Shown here piece by piece: positions 1 through 10,680 of a DNA stretch of 64,000 nucleotides (position 1 is the stretch's first letter; each line of letters starts with the position of its first letter). The stretch comes from Paraplanobispora siamensis (GTDB lineage Bacteria > Actinomycetota > Actinomycetes > Streptosporangiales > Streptosporangiaceae). A program made the translations under genes and the position numbers. The DNA lies in the NCBI RefSeq assembly GCF_016863175.1, contig NZ_BOOJ01000046.1, positions 1-64,000 of the forward strand, read 5' to 3'. The notes beneath the pieces are model-generated. The model had not been told where the DNA came from and did not search any database. It worked only from the letters and a program-made list of their open reading frames with translations.

Positions 1-90
1 AAGGACACCGGCCGGAAGGACACCGGCCGGAAGGACACCGGCCGGAAGGACACCGGCCGGAAGGACACCGGCCGGAAGGACACCGGCCGG
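1..90. repeat. 15-bp tandem repeat, six perfect copies
   Basis: The unit AAGGACACCGGCCGG is repeated six times without a mismatch and probably continues beyond the left window edge. Positions 91-299 after it are GC-rich low-complexity sequence built from variants of GGGACGGAGC and CCGGGACCGG. I see no gene, promoter or RNA in 1-299. Confidence 0.95.
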
Positions 91-299
91 AAGGCCAGGG
101 AGGGACGAGGCCGGGACGGAGCGGGACCCGGGGCCGGGACGGAGCGAAGCCCGGGACCGGGCCGGGATCGAGCCGGGCCCGGGACCGGGATCTGAGACGG
201 CGCGGCCGTACGGACCGGTGGACCTGGGACGGCGGGGTCCGGGACGGGCGGCCGGGTCTGAGACAATGGGCCGCCCGCGGGGGCGCGGAGACGAGCGAG

Positions 300-995
300 A
301 TGAGAGGCGCTGGCATGGCTCCTTCGGCACCGGACCGGCTCGACCTGCCGGTCGTGGGCGAGCGGCAGAGCCTGCGGGAGCAGGTCGCCCACGCGCTGCG
401 AGCGGCTCTGATCACCGGGGAGATGCGCCCCGGCGTGGTCTACTCGGCGCCGGTGCTGGCCGCCCAGTTCGGCGTCTCCGCCACGCCCGTCCGCGAGGCG
501 ATGCTCGACCTGACCAAGGAGGGCCTGGTCGAGGCGGTCCGGAACAAGGGCTTCCGGGTCACCGAGCTGTCCGAGCGCGACCTGGACGAGCTCACCGAGA
601 TCCGCCAGCTGATCGAGGTGCCCACCGTGGCGCGGCTGGCCGACGCCTCCCGCGCGGAGAGCTTCGCGGAGCTGCGCCCGCTCGCCGAGCGGATCGTCGA
701 GGCGGCGCAGGAGGGCGACCTGCTCGCCTACGTGGACGCCGACATCCGCTTCCACGTGGGCCTGCTGACGCTGGCGGGCAACGCCCGCCTGGTCGAGGTG
801 GTGCGCGACCTGCGCGGCCGGGCCCGCCTGTACGGCCTGGCGGCCCTCTCCGAGCGGGGCGTGCTGGTCGACTCCGCCCGCGAGCACCTCGACCTGCTGG
901 AGCGGTTGTCGGCCGGTGACACGGGCGGGTCGGAACGGGTGATGCGCGACCACATCCAGCACGTGCGGGGCATCTGGGCCGACCGCCCGGAATAG
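300..995 (+). CDS. GntR-family transcriptional regulator (FadR/FCD type)
   Basis: A 231-residue one-component regulator. Residues about 22-85 form the GntR winged helix: the segment SLREQVAHALRAALITGEMR is followed by a recognition-helix stretch containing GVSATPVREAM. Residues about 92-225 are the all-helical FCD ligand domain, with the usual Asp/His pattern (D..FH..L) seen around DADIRFHVGLL. In this family such domains often bind a metal plus a small carboxylate, but the effector cannot be read here. The ATG at 300 has GGAG 9 bases upstream; the ATG at 315 (MAPSAP) is also possible. The gene stands alone between repeats, and its target is unknown. It could act on the EamA exporter gene that follows convergently, but nothing in the sequence proves this. 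Confidence 0.85.
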   Translation: MRGAGMAPSAPDRLDLPVVGERQSLREQVAHALRAALITGEMRPGVVYSAPVLAAQFGVSATPVREAMLDLTKEGLVEAVRNKGFRVTELSERDLDELTEIRQLIEVPTVARLADASRAESFAELRPLAERIVEAAQEGDLLAYVDADIRFHVGLLTLAGNARLVEVVRDLRGRARLYGLAALSERGVLVDSAREHLDLLERLSAGDTGGSERVMRDHIQHVRGIWADRPE

Positions 996-1053
996 GCCGC
1001 CGCGGGCCCGGGCCCGCCGGGCTACGGGATCGCCGCGGGTGCGGAAGCGCCGC

Positions 1054-1121
1054 GGTTACGGGACCTCGGTGGTTACGGGACCTCGGTGGTTACGGGACCT
1101 CGGTGGTTGCGGGACCGCCGG
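1054..1121. repeat. 17-bp tandem repeat, three perfect copies plus one degenerate
   Basis: GGTTACGGGACCTCGGT occurs at 1054-1070, 1071-1087 and 1088-1104, followed by a diverged copy at 1105-1121. It lies in the gap between the convergent GntR and EamA genes, where a terminator would be expected; no clean hairpin is seen. Confidence 0.9.
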
Positions 1122-1150
1122 GGGCGCGGGACCGCCGCGCGTGCGGGACG

Positions 1151-2065
1151 TCAGGCGCTGCTGCGGGTCGCGCCCACGCTGGCGACGACCACGCATCCGA
1201 TGGCGGCCCACTCCTGCACCTGCAGCACCTCGCCGAGGACGACCAGGCCGACCAGCGCCGCCGCGGCGGGCTCCAGGCTCATCAGGATGCCGAACACCCG
1301 CTTGGGCATCCTGCGCAGCGCCTCCATCTCGATGCTGTAGGGGATGACGGACGACAGCAGCCCGACGCCCAGGCCGATCAGGAGCAGCTCGGGCCGGAGC
1401 AGGTCGGCCCCGCCCGAGCCGATGCCGACCGGGGCGATCAGCAGGCAGGCCACGATCATGGCGAAGGACACGCCCCCGGTCCCGGGGAAGCGCTGGCCCA
1501 CGGCGGCCGACAGCAGGATGTAGCCCGCCCAGCAGGCCCCGGCGACCAGGGCGAAGCCGATCCCCAGCCAGCTGAGGCCGGAGGCCTGCCCCCAGGGCGC
1601 CAGCAGCGCGATGCCCGAGCCGGCCAGCACCACCCACAGCAGGTCCAGCCGCCGCCGCGAGGCGGCCACCGCCACGCCGAGCGGGCCCAGGAACTCGATC
1701 GCCACCGCGATCCCCATGGGCAGCCGGGCCAGCGCCTCGTAGAACGAGAGGTTCATCAGGCCGAGCGTCACGCCGAAGGCCACACCGATCCCCAGGTCGG
1801 CCCAGGTCAGCCCCTTCAGTCTGGGCCGGGCCACCACGCCCAGGATCAGCGCGCTCAGCGCGATCCGCAGGAAGACCACCGCGCTCGGCGGCAACTGCGC
1901 GAACAGGTCCTTGGCGAACCCGGCGCCGATCTGCACCGACAGGATGGCCAGCAGCACCAGACCGGACGGCGGGATGGCGTCGGAGGCGGCCCGCAGCAGG
2001 GATCCCGGCCGGGGCAGGCCCGGCTTGTACGGCTCGGCGGGGCCCGGCAGGGCGTCGGCGGTCAC
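1151..2065 (-). CDS. EamA/DMT-superfamily exporter (RhtA-like)
   Basis: A 304-residue polytopic inner-membrane protein with about ten hydrophobic segments arranged as two EamA repeats. The second repeat starts near the residues WLGIGFALVAGACWAGY. A C-terminal motif, IPYSIEMEALRRMPKRVFGI, and the following LEPAAAALVG are typical of the RhtA/YdcZ-like branch, which exports amino acids or related metabolites. The GTG start at 2065 has GGGAG just upstream, and the N-terminal 30 residues are soluble and proline-rich. The substrate cannot be deduced. An 8-bp inverted repeat lies 13 bases upstream of the start and may be an operator. Confidence 0.85.
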   Translation of the reverse strand: MTADALPGPAEPYKPGLPRPGSLLRAASDAIPPSGLVLLAILSVQIGAGFAKDLFAQLPPSAVVFLRIALSALILGVVARPRLKGLTWADLGIGVAFGVTLGLMNLSFYEALARLPMGIAVAIEFLGPLGVAVAASRRRLDLLWVVLAGSGIALLAPWGQASGLSWLGIGFALVAGACWAGYILLSAAVGQRFPGTGGVSFAMIVACLLIAPVGIGSGGADLLRPELLLIGLGVGLLSSVIPYSIEMEALRRMPKRVFGILMSLEPAAAALVGLVVLGEVLQVQEWAAIGCVVVASVGATRSSA

Positions 2066-2077
2066 AGAGCTCTCCCT

Positions 2078-2106
2078 TAAGGTGCCAAATGCTTCAACGC
2101 ACCTTA
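2078..2106. promoter_or_regulatory. inverted repeat upstream of the EamA gene
   Basis: Arms TAAGGTGC (2078-2085) and GCACCTTA (2099-2106) are perfect complements separated by 13 bases. They sit just upstream of the EamA GTG start and downstream of the ABC permease stop. The spacing would suit a dimeric regulator, but no regulator family can be assigned from the sequence alone. Confidence 0.5.
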
Positions 2107-2119
2107 CTAAAGCCCGGTG

Positions 2120-2896
2120 TCATTCCCAGCGGAACGTCCGTGATGCGAGAACGAGCGAGACGGCCGCCCAGAGGGCCAGGATCGCCGCGGCGGCGAGCGG
2201 GGCCCCCGCCTCGCCGCTCAGGACGGAGCGCAGCCCCCCGGCCAGCGCGGAGATCGGCAGCAGCCCCAGAACCGGTTCGACCGAGTCGGGGAAGGCCGAC
2301 AGCGGGAAGACGATCCCGCCGCAGCCCAGCAGGACCAGGTAGACGAGGTTCGCCCCGGCCAGGGTGGCCTCCGCGCGCAGGGTGCCGGCCATCAGCAGCC
2401 CCAGCCCGCTGAAGGCGGCGGTGCCCAGCAGGATCAGCGGCAGCGCCAGCAGCGGGGAGCCGGCGGGCCGCCAGCCCAGCGCGAAGGCCACCCCGGCGAT
2501 GAGCACCACCTGGACCAGTTCGACCGCGAGCACGGCCAGTGTCTTGGCCAGCATCAGGCCGCCGCGCGACAGCGGGGTCGCGCCCAGCCGCTTCAGCACG
2601 CCGTACCGGCGCTCGAAGCCGGTCGCGATGGCCTGACCGGTGAAGGCCGTGGACATTACCGCCAGCGCCAGCACGCCGGGGGCCACGAAGTCCACCCGGG
2701 CGCCGTCGCCGACGTCCACCAGCGGCGCCAGGGAGAAGCCGGTGAGCAGCAGCAGCGGGATGACCATGGTGAGCAGGAGCTGCTCGCCGTTGCGGAGCAT
2801 GGCCCGGATCTCCGCGCCGGCCTGGGCGGCGACCATCCGGGACAGCGGCGCGGCGCCGGGGGCGGGGCTGAAGTCCAGCCCGGTCGTCGTGGTCAT
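2120..2896 (-). CDS. ABC-2 type transporter permease
   Basis: A 258-residue membrane protein with six hydrophobic segments and the ABC-2 layout. The conserved loop FERRYGVLKRLGATPLSR lies between segments 2 and 3, as in DrrB-type permeases. The start at 2896 gives a four-base ATGA overlap with the stop of the ATPase gene, so the two are translationally coupled. Together they form a probable drug or lipid exporter. In mycobacteria an ABC exporter of this type lies next to sufR, so this pair may be the suf-neighbour exporter, here separated from sufR by the VOC and MFS genes. That is inference from gene order only. Confidence 0.88.
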   Translation of the reverse strand: MTTTTGLDFSPAPGAAPLSRMVAAQAGAEIRAMLRNGEQLLLTMVIPLLLLTGFSLAPLVDVGDGARVDFVAPGVLALAVMSTAFTGQAIATGFERRYGVLKRLGATPLSRGGLMLAKTLAVLAVELVQVVLIAGVAFALGWRPAGSPLLALPLILLGTAAFSGLGLLMAGTLRAEATLAGANLVYLVLLGCGGIVFPLSAFPDSVEPVLGLLPISALAGGLRSVLSGEAGAPLAAAAILALWAAVSLVLASRTFRWE

Positions 2897-3801
2897 CGCA
2901 GCTCCCGGCCGGTCAGTTCGAGGAAGACGTCTTCCAGGGTGCGGCGCTCGATGCTGAGGTCGTCGGCCGTCACACCCTCGGCGGCGCACCAGGCGGTCAC
3001 GGTCGCCAGCAGCTCGGGGCCGACCTGGCCCTCGATGATGTAGTGCCCCGAGGGCGACTCCTTGGCCGCGCTCCCCGCGGGCAGGGCGGTCAGCAGCTCG
3101 TCCAGGGCCAGTCCCGGCCGGGCGCGGAAGCGCAGCTGCCGCTCGGCGCCGGTGAGGGAGGAGGGGGTGCCCTCGGCCACCACCGTCCCGTGGTCGATGA
3201 TCACCACGTGGTCCGACAGCTTCTCGGCCTCGTCCATGTGGTGGGTGGTCAGCACCACCGAGACCCCCGCCGCCCGCAGCTCGCCCACCAGCTCCCAGCA
3301 GGCGTGCCGGGCCTGCGGGTCCAGCCCGGCGGTCGGCTCGTCGAGGAAGACCAGCTCAGGGCGGCCGATGACGGCCCCGGCCAGCGAGACGCGCTGCTGC
3401 TGGCCGCCCGACAGCCTCCGGTACGGCGTGCGCGCGTGCGCGGCCATCCCCAGCCGTTCCAGCAGCGCGGCCGGGTCGAGCGGGGCGGCGTGGAAGCGGG
3501 ACATCAGCCGCAGCCACTCCCCGCAGCGCATCGCCGGGGGCACGCCTCCGGCCTGCGGCATCACGCCCACCCGGGCTCGCAGCTCCGGCCGGGACGGGTC
3601 GAGCCCGAGCACGCTCACGCTGCCGCCGTCGGCGCGCCGGAACCCCTCGCAGATCTCGATGGTGGAGGTCTTGCCCGCTCCGTTGGGACCCAGGATGGCG
3701 GTGACGGCGCCGCGGCGGGCGCTGAGGGTCAGGCCGTCGATCGCGGTCGTTCGGCCGTATCTCTTGACCAGATCGATGATCTCGACGGCTGGGGAGTCCA
3801 T
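2893..3801 (-). CDS. ABC transporter ATP-binding protein (DrrA type)
   Basis: A 302-residue nucleotide-binding subunit. Visible motifs are Walker A GPNGAGKT (residues 38-45), signature LSGGQQQRVSLAG, Walker B LVFLDEPTAGLDP and the switch His in TTHHMDEAE. A C-terminal extension of about 80 residues is usual for DrrA-like exporters. I chose the ATG at 3801; a GTG two codons upstream is equally possible and would sit better behind GGGAG. The gene leads a two-gene operon with the permease gene at 2120-2896. Confidence 0.9.
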   Translation of the reverse strand: MDSPAVEIIDLVKRYGRTTAIDGLTLSARRGAVTAILGPNGAGKTSTIEICEGFRRADGGSVSVLGLDPSRPELRARVGVMPQAGGVPPAMRCGEWLRLMSRFHAAPLDPAALLERLGMAAHARTPYRRLSGGQQQRVSLAGAVIGRPELVFLDEPTAGLDPQARHACWELVGELRAAGVSVVLTTHHMDEAEKLSDHVVIIDHGTVVAEGTPSSLTGAERQLRFRARPGLALDELLTALPAGSAAKESPSGHYIIEGQVGPELLATVTAWCAAEGVTADDLSIERRTLEDVFLELTGRELR

Positions 3802-3978
3802 GGCCACGAGTTTAAGGACTCCCCGGGCCGGTCCCGCTCGCACCCTCGCGCCCGGAGCCTCCCATGTCAGGTAAAAGCTTCCGGCTGGTCCCCTCAAATC
3901 CGTCGATCACCGCCGGTGGGCGGCGATCGCCGTATGTGACCCTGGGCGGGTCCCCGCTGTGACGCAAGGAGGTCCGGT

Positions 3979-4782
3979 ATGCCCGAGCGCAGCGGTTACG
4001 CGTCCGGCACTCCGTGCTGGGTGGAGCTTTCGAGCACCGACGTCGCCCTGTCGGCCGGGTTCTACCGGGAGTTGTTCGGCTGGGAGGCGATGTTCGACTC
4101 CGACCCGGATCAGGGCGGGTACGGCAGGTTCACCTGCGAGGGCAGACTGGTGGCCGGGATCACACTCGCCGCCTGCCGGACCGTGCCCGCGATGTGGAAC
4201 GTCTACATCGCCGTCGACGACGCCGCCGCCACGCTGGAGGAGGTGCGCGCGGCCGGGGGAGAGGTCGTCCTGGAGCCGATGCAGATCATGGACCGGGGCG
4301 TGATGGCCGCCTTCCAGGATCCGACGGGGGCCTTCCTGTCGATCTGGCAGCGGATGTCGGACTTCGGCGCGGAGGTCACCGTGGAGCCCGGGGCCTTCGG
4401 CTGGGTCGAGCTCTCCGCGCGCGACCCCGCCGTCGCCCTGTCCTTCTATCCGCGGGTCTTCGGCTGGGAGCCCAGGGAGCACGGCACCGGCCGCAGGCGC
4501 TACGTCGAGTGGTACCTGGGCGACCGCCGCGTCGCCGGCATGGCGCCGATGGGCCCGGACATCCCCGCCGACGTCCCCTCGCAGTGGAGGACGTACTTCG
4601 TCGTCGAGGACGCCGAGGCCACCGTGGCCAAGGTCCGGGAGCTGGGGGGCAAGGTCTTCACCGAGCCGCTGAGCACCTACGGCGGCCCGCTGGCGGTGCT
4701 GGCCGACCCGGAGTTCGCCGTCTTCGCGATCCTCCAGCTGGACCCGTCGCTCGTGCCCCCGTCCCAGCCGCCGCCGTCCTGA
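3979..4782 (+). CDS. two-domain VOC-family protein (glyoxalase/bleomycin-resistance fold)
   Basis: A 267-residue soluble protein made of two tandem VOC domains, about residues 10-120 and 135-255. Each contains the F Y . . (L/V)FGWE motif: FYRELFGWE in the first and FYPRVFGWE in the second. Such proteins occur as dioxygenases, glyoxalase-like enzymes or ligand sequesterers. The metal ligands are not clearly conserved here, so a binding role is as likely as catalysis. A strong ribosome-binding site, AAGGAGG, precedes the ATG. The gene appears to be a single transcription unit. Confidence 0.85.
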   Translation: MPERSGYASGTPCWVELSSTDVALSAGFYRELFGWEAMFDSDPDQGGYGRFTCEGRLVAGITLAACRTVPAMWNVYIAVDDAAATLEEVRAAGGEVVLEPMQIMDRGVMAAFQDPTGAFLSIWQRMSDFGAEVTVEPGAFGWVELSARDPAVALSFYPRVFGWEPREHGTGRRRYVEWYLGDRRVAGMAPMGPDIPADVPSQWRTYFVVEDAEATVAKVRELGGKVFTEPLSTYGGPLAVLADPEFAVFAILQLDPSLVPPSQPPPS

Positions 4783-4921
4783 GGCCGTTTTCCGTGGCAT
4801 CCGATTCCCAGGAATAAAGCGGACCTTATCCCTGTTACCGGCATTCGGCCCCTACGGGCTCTTGCCGCCCGTGGGGTCCCCTCGCGGGCGTCTGTCGTGT
4901 GCGAGGGATGGGAGACCGGGA

Positions 4922-6223
4922 ATGACCGCGGCCGATGCCGTACCGGGACAGGCGGGACAGACCGCGGCACAGGGGGGCGTCGCCGTACCGGCACCGGCCC
5001 CGGCGGAGGCGGTCCCCGCCCCACCGGACGGGCGCCGCAGGACGATGCTCCTGCTCGTCCTGGGCGCGCTGTCGGCGATCGGCCCGCTCTCGATCGACAT
5101 GTACCTGCCGGCCTTCCCCGCCATCGCCGGGGAGATGGACGCCGCCCAGGCGCAGGTGCAGCTCACGCTGACCGCCTGCCTCATCGGCGTCTCCGTCGGG
5201 CAGGTCGTCGCCGGCCCGCTCAGCGACGTGCGGGGACGCCGGATCCCCCTGATGATCGGCATCGTCGCCTACGCCGTGGCCTCGCTGCTGTGCGCGTTCT
5301 CCCCGTCGGTCTACGGGCTGATCGGCTTCCGCCTGCTGCAGGGCATCGCGGGCGGCGCCGCGCTGGTGATCGTCCGCGCGGTGGTCCGCGACCTGTACGA
5401 GGGCGCCGCCATCGCGCGCATCTTCGCCACCCTGATGCTGGTCAGCGGGCTCGCGCCGATCCTGGCCCCGATCCTCGGCGCCCAGCTGCTCGCCCACACC
5501 TCCTGGCGCGGGATCTTCGTCGCGCTGAGCGCCGGGGGACTGGTGCTGCTGACCGCCGCGCTGTCCGGGGTGCGCGAGACGCTCCCGGCGGACAGACGCG
5601 AGACCGGCGGGCTGAAGAGGACCCTGGTCACCTTCGGCCAGCTGCTGCGCAACCGGTCCTTCATGGCCAGCGCGCTCGCCGGCGGCCTGGGCTTCGCCGG
5701 CATGTTCGCCTACATCTCCGCCTCGCCGTTCGTCCTGCAGGAGGTGTACGGCGCCTCGCCGCAGACCTACTCGCTGGTGTTCGCGATCAACGCCTTCGGC
5801 CTGACGGTGACCGCCCAGATCGGCGGCCGGCTCGCCGGGCGCAGGGCGGAGCCGGCACGGCTGATCGTGATCGGCCTGGTGGCCTACGTGGCCGGGGCGG
5901 GCGGGCTGGTGGCGGCGGTGTTCCTCGGTCTGCCGCTCGCCACGCTGGTCGCGGCGCTGTTCGTGATGATGTGCGGGGCGGGCCTCGTGCTGCCGGGCTC
6001 GGGCGCGCTCGCGCTGGCCGGCCAGCCGCCGCAGGTCGCCGGGAGCGCCGCCGCGCTGCTTGGCGTGCTGCAGTTCGCGCTCGGCGCGCTCGCCGCCCCG
6101 CTGGTGGGGCTGGGCGACGGCTCGGCGGTGCCGATGGCCGCCGTCCTGGCCGGGTTCGCGGTGGCGGCCTTCGCGGCGTTCGCCGGGCTGGGAAGGTCCG
6201 TGCGGGCTGTTTCCCCAGCTTAG
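4922..6223 (+). CDS. MFS multidrug efflux transporter (Bcr/CflA family)
   Basis: A 433-residue drug:proton antiporter with twelve predicted membrane segments after a 38-residue proline/alanine-rich cytoplasmic N-terminus. MFS motif A is clear in GPLSDVRGRRIPL between segments 2 and 3. The opening IGPLSIDMYLPAFP is diagnostic of the Bcr/CflA (DHA1) subfamily. The ATG at 4922 follows GGGAG; an in-frame ATG 60 bases upstream lacks a site and would add an unlikely leader. The stop codon TAG lies inside the iron-box-like palindrome at 6220-6238. Confidence 0.9.
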   Translation: MTAADAVPGQAGQTAAQGGVAVPAPAPAEAVPAPPDGRRRTMLLLVLGALSAIGPLSIDMYLPAFPAIAGEMDAAQAQVQLTLTACLIGVSVGQVVAGPLSDVRGRRIPLMIGIVAYAVASLLCAFSPSVYGLIGFRLLQGIAGGAALVIVRAVVRDLYEGAAIARIFATLMLVSGLAPILAPILGAQLLAHTSWRGIFVALSAGGLVLLTAALSGVRETLPADRRETGGLKRTLVTFGQLLRNRSFMASALAGGLGFAGMFAYISASPFVLQEVYGASPQTYSLVFAINAFGLTVTAQIGGRLAGRRAEPARLIVIGLVAYVAGAGGLVAAVFLGLPLATLVAALFVMMCGAGLVLPGSGALALAGQPPQVAGSAAALLGVLQFALGALAAPLVGLGDGSAVPMAAVLAGFAVAAFAAFAGLGRSVRAVSPA

Positions 6224-6238
6224 GTAAGGCTTACCTGC
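6220..6238. promoter_or_regulatory. iron-box-like palindrome (IdeR/DmdR type)
   Basis: AGGTAAG-G-CTTACCT is a perfect 7+1+7 palindrome at 6222-6236. The surrounding 19 bases match the actinobacterial IdeR/DmdR consensus at 15 of 19 positions by eye. It overlaps the stop codon of the MFS gene and lies about 75 bases upstream of the sufR start, so it could make the suf operon iron-responsive in addition to SufR control. It might instead act on a promoter further upstream than the -10 proposed for sufR. Confidence 0.6.
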
Positions 6239-6289
6239 GTGACGAATCGCATTGGCAGAAAGGCTCACGGCGGTTTGGCAGCGGGGAAG

Positions 6290-6314
6290 TAATTACGCCA
6301 CACTGATGTTGTGA
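6290..6314 (+). promoter_or_regulatory. suf promoter -10 and SufR operator
   Basis: ACACT (6300-6304), five bases, then TGTGA (6310-6314) exactly fits the inverted repeat ACACT-N5-TGTGA reported for M. tuberculosis SufR. A -10-like TAATTA lies at 6290-6295, which places the transcription start around 6302. The operator would then cover the start site and the GTG start codon at 6311. A repressor bound here would block RNA polymerase, and the transcript would be nearly leaderless. I see no good -35 element. Confidence 0.75.
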
Positions 6315-7044
6315 AATACGTGACCGGGATGCGAGGCACCGAGGAGACCGCTGGCGTGCGGCCCTCCGGCGTGCTCGCCGAGAGCGGCACGCGCGCGCGT
6401 GTCGCCCGGCTCATCCTGGAACACGGACCGGTCACCGCCGCCGCTCTCGGCGAACGGCTCGGGCTCACCCCCGCCGCCGTCCGCCGTCATCTGGACGCGC
6501 TGCTCGCCGACGGGATGATCGAACCCCGTACGGCGCGCCCGCGCAGCCAGCGCGGGCGCGGAAGACCTGCCAAGATGTTCGCCATCACCGACGCCGGGCG
6601 CAGTGCCTTCGAGCACGCCTACGACGACCTCGCGGGCAGCGCGCTGCGCTTCCTGGCCGAGCGCGTGGGCGAGGAGGCCGTGGCCGAGTTCGCCCGCGAG
6701 CAGGTGTCCGGCCTCGTCGGCCGCCTGCGCCCCGGGATGGACGACGTCCCCGCCGACCAGCGGGTGCGCGTCCTGGCCGAGGCGCTGTCGGCCGACGGCT
6801 ACGCCGCCTCGGCGAGCAAGGCCGGGGTCGGCGGCGAACAGCTGTGCCAGCACCACTGCCCGGTGGCGCACGTGGCCGCGGAGTTCCCGCAGCTGTGCGA
6901 GGCCGAGACGGAGGCGTTCGCGCAGATCCTCGGCACGCCCGTACAGCGGCTCGCGACCATCGCCCACGGCGACGGGGTGTGCACCACCCACGTGAGCCCG
7001 CCCCGTCATAGAACGATCGACGAATCGAGCAAGGAGACCGGAAG

Positions 7045-7048
<4 letters not shown>
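6311..7048 (+). CDS. sufR: SufR, iron-sulfur-sensing repressor of the suf operon
   Basis: A 245-residue ArsR/DeoR-like winged-helix protein. The helix-turn-helix spans about residues 38-66 ([20 protein letters not shown]). Four cysteines at 179, 183, 196 and 224 (CX3C-X12-C-X27-C) form the [4Fe-4S] ligand region typical of SufR. The holo-protein represses the operon, and cluster loss releases it. The gene is first in the operon, and its stop overlaps the GTG of sufB by four bases. The GTG at 6311 lies inside the operator; the ATG at 6329 is an alternative start with no better ribosome-binding site. Confidence 0.92.
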
Positions 7049-8456
<1,408 letters not shown>

Positions 8457-8457
<1 letters not shown>

Positions 8458-9578
8458 TGGGTCTCGAAACCAAGCCCCTGTCGACCCTCCACGAGAAGGC
8501 CTCCTACGACCCGGCCGACTTCGACGTGCCCAACGGCCGCGAGGAGGAGTGGCGCTTCACCCCCCTGTCGCGCCTGAAGGGCCTGCACGACGGCGCCGCC
8601 GTCGTCTCCGGCGGCGGCGTGGCCGTCTCCGTCGAGGCGGCCCCCGAGGTCACCGTCGAGACGGTGGGCCGCGACGACCAGCGCATCGGCAAGGCCTACG
8701 TGCCCGCCGACCGGATCAGCGCCCAGGCCTACGCCGCCTTCGAGAAGGCCACCGTCGTCACGGTGCCGCGCGAGGCGGTCGCCTCCGCGCCGACGGTCCT
8801 CACCTTCGCCGGCGGCGGCGGGGTGGCCTACGGCCACACCGTGGTCAAGCTGGAGGCGATGGCCGAGGCCGTGGTCGTCCTGGACCACCGCGGCAGCGCG
8901 GTCTACGCCGACAACGTCGAGTTCGTCGTCGGCGACGGCGCCACCCTCAAGGTCGTCAGCCTGCAGGACTGGGCCGACGACGCGGTGCACGTCTCCCACC
9001 ACCACGCCCAGCTCGGCAAGGACGCGACCTTCCGCAGCTTCGTGGTGACCCTCGGCGGCGACCTGGTACGGCTCTCGCCGTCGGTCTCCTACACCGCCCC
9101 GGGCGGCGACGCCGACCTGACCGGCCTGTACTTCGTGGACGCCGGCCAGCACCTGGAGCACCGCCTGCTGGTCGACCACTCCCAGCCCAACTGCCGCAGC
9201 AACGTCGTCTACAAGGGCGCGCTGCAGGGGGAGGGCGCCCACGCGGTCTGGATCGGCGACGTGATCATCCGGGTCGAGGCCGAGGGCACCGACACCTACG
9301 AGCTCAACCGCAACCTGCTGCTCACCGACGGCGCCCGCGCCGACTCGGTGCCGAACCTGGAGATCCTCACCGGCGAGGTCGCCGGGGCGGGTCACGCCAG
9401 CGCCTCGGGCCGTCTGGACGACGAGCACATCTTCTACCTGCAGGCGCGCGGCATCCCGTTCGAGGAGGCCCGGCGCCTGGTCATCCGGGGCTTCTTCGGC
9501 CAGCTCATCGAGAAGATCGAGGTGGAGGAGCTCCGTGAGCGGGTCATGGCCAAGGTCGAGGCGGAGCTCGCCGGATGA
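8457..9578 (+). CDS. sufD: SufD, SufBC2D complex subunit
   Basis: A 373-residue paralogue of SufB that completes the SufBC2D scaffold and is needed for iron entry. The N-terminus contains the usual NGREEEWRFTPL segment. The C-terminal half is the same beta-helix as SufB and ends with the LVIRGFFGQLIEKI motif for SufC docking. The start ATG shares its A with the last base of the sufB TGA, indicating translational coupling. The downstream ferredoxin gene overlaps its stop by ATGA. Confidence 0.96.
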
Positions 9579-9891
9579 CGTTCGAGAAGGCCTGCAAGCT
9601 CGCCGACATCCCCGACGGGGGCGTGATCGGCATCGAGGTCGGGGAGACCCCGATCGCCCTGGTCCGCCGGGGCGAGGAGGTCCACGCCCTGCACGACGTG
9701 TGCTCCCACGCCGAGGTCAGGCTCAGCGAGGGTGAGGTCTACGACGACACCCTGGAGTGCTGGCTGCACGGCTCGTGCTTCGACCTGCGATCGGGCAAGC
9801 CGACCGGCCCGCCCGCCAACAAGCCCGTCCCCGTTTACCGAGTGAAGATCGACGGCGATGACGTCCTCGTCTCGCTCTCGAAGGAGTCATA

Positions 9892-9892
<1 letters not shown>
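9575..9892 (+). CDS. Rieske-type [2Fe-2S] ferredoxin of the suf operon
   Basis: A 105-residue soluble Rieske protein. Ligands are visible as Cys43-x-His45 (CSH) and Cys62-x-x-His65 (CWLH). The small size and lack of a membrane anchor match the non-heme-oxygenase ferredoxin subunits commonly encoded between sufD and sufC in actinobacteria. It probably supplies electrons during cluster assembly, but its exact role is not established. It overlaps sufD by four bases and sufC by one, so it belongs firmly to the operon. Confidence 0.93.
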
Positions 9893-10638
<746 letters not shown>

Positions 10639-10680
10639 TCTCAGGCGGGACGAGGGCGACGGACACGGGACGGGTGGAGT

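Noticed and set aside
1-90. CRISPR-like array
   Set aside because: Units are directly adjacent 15-mers without spacers, so it is a minisatellite.
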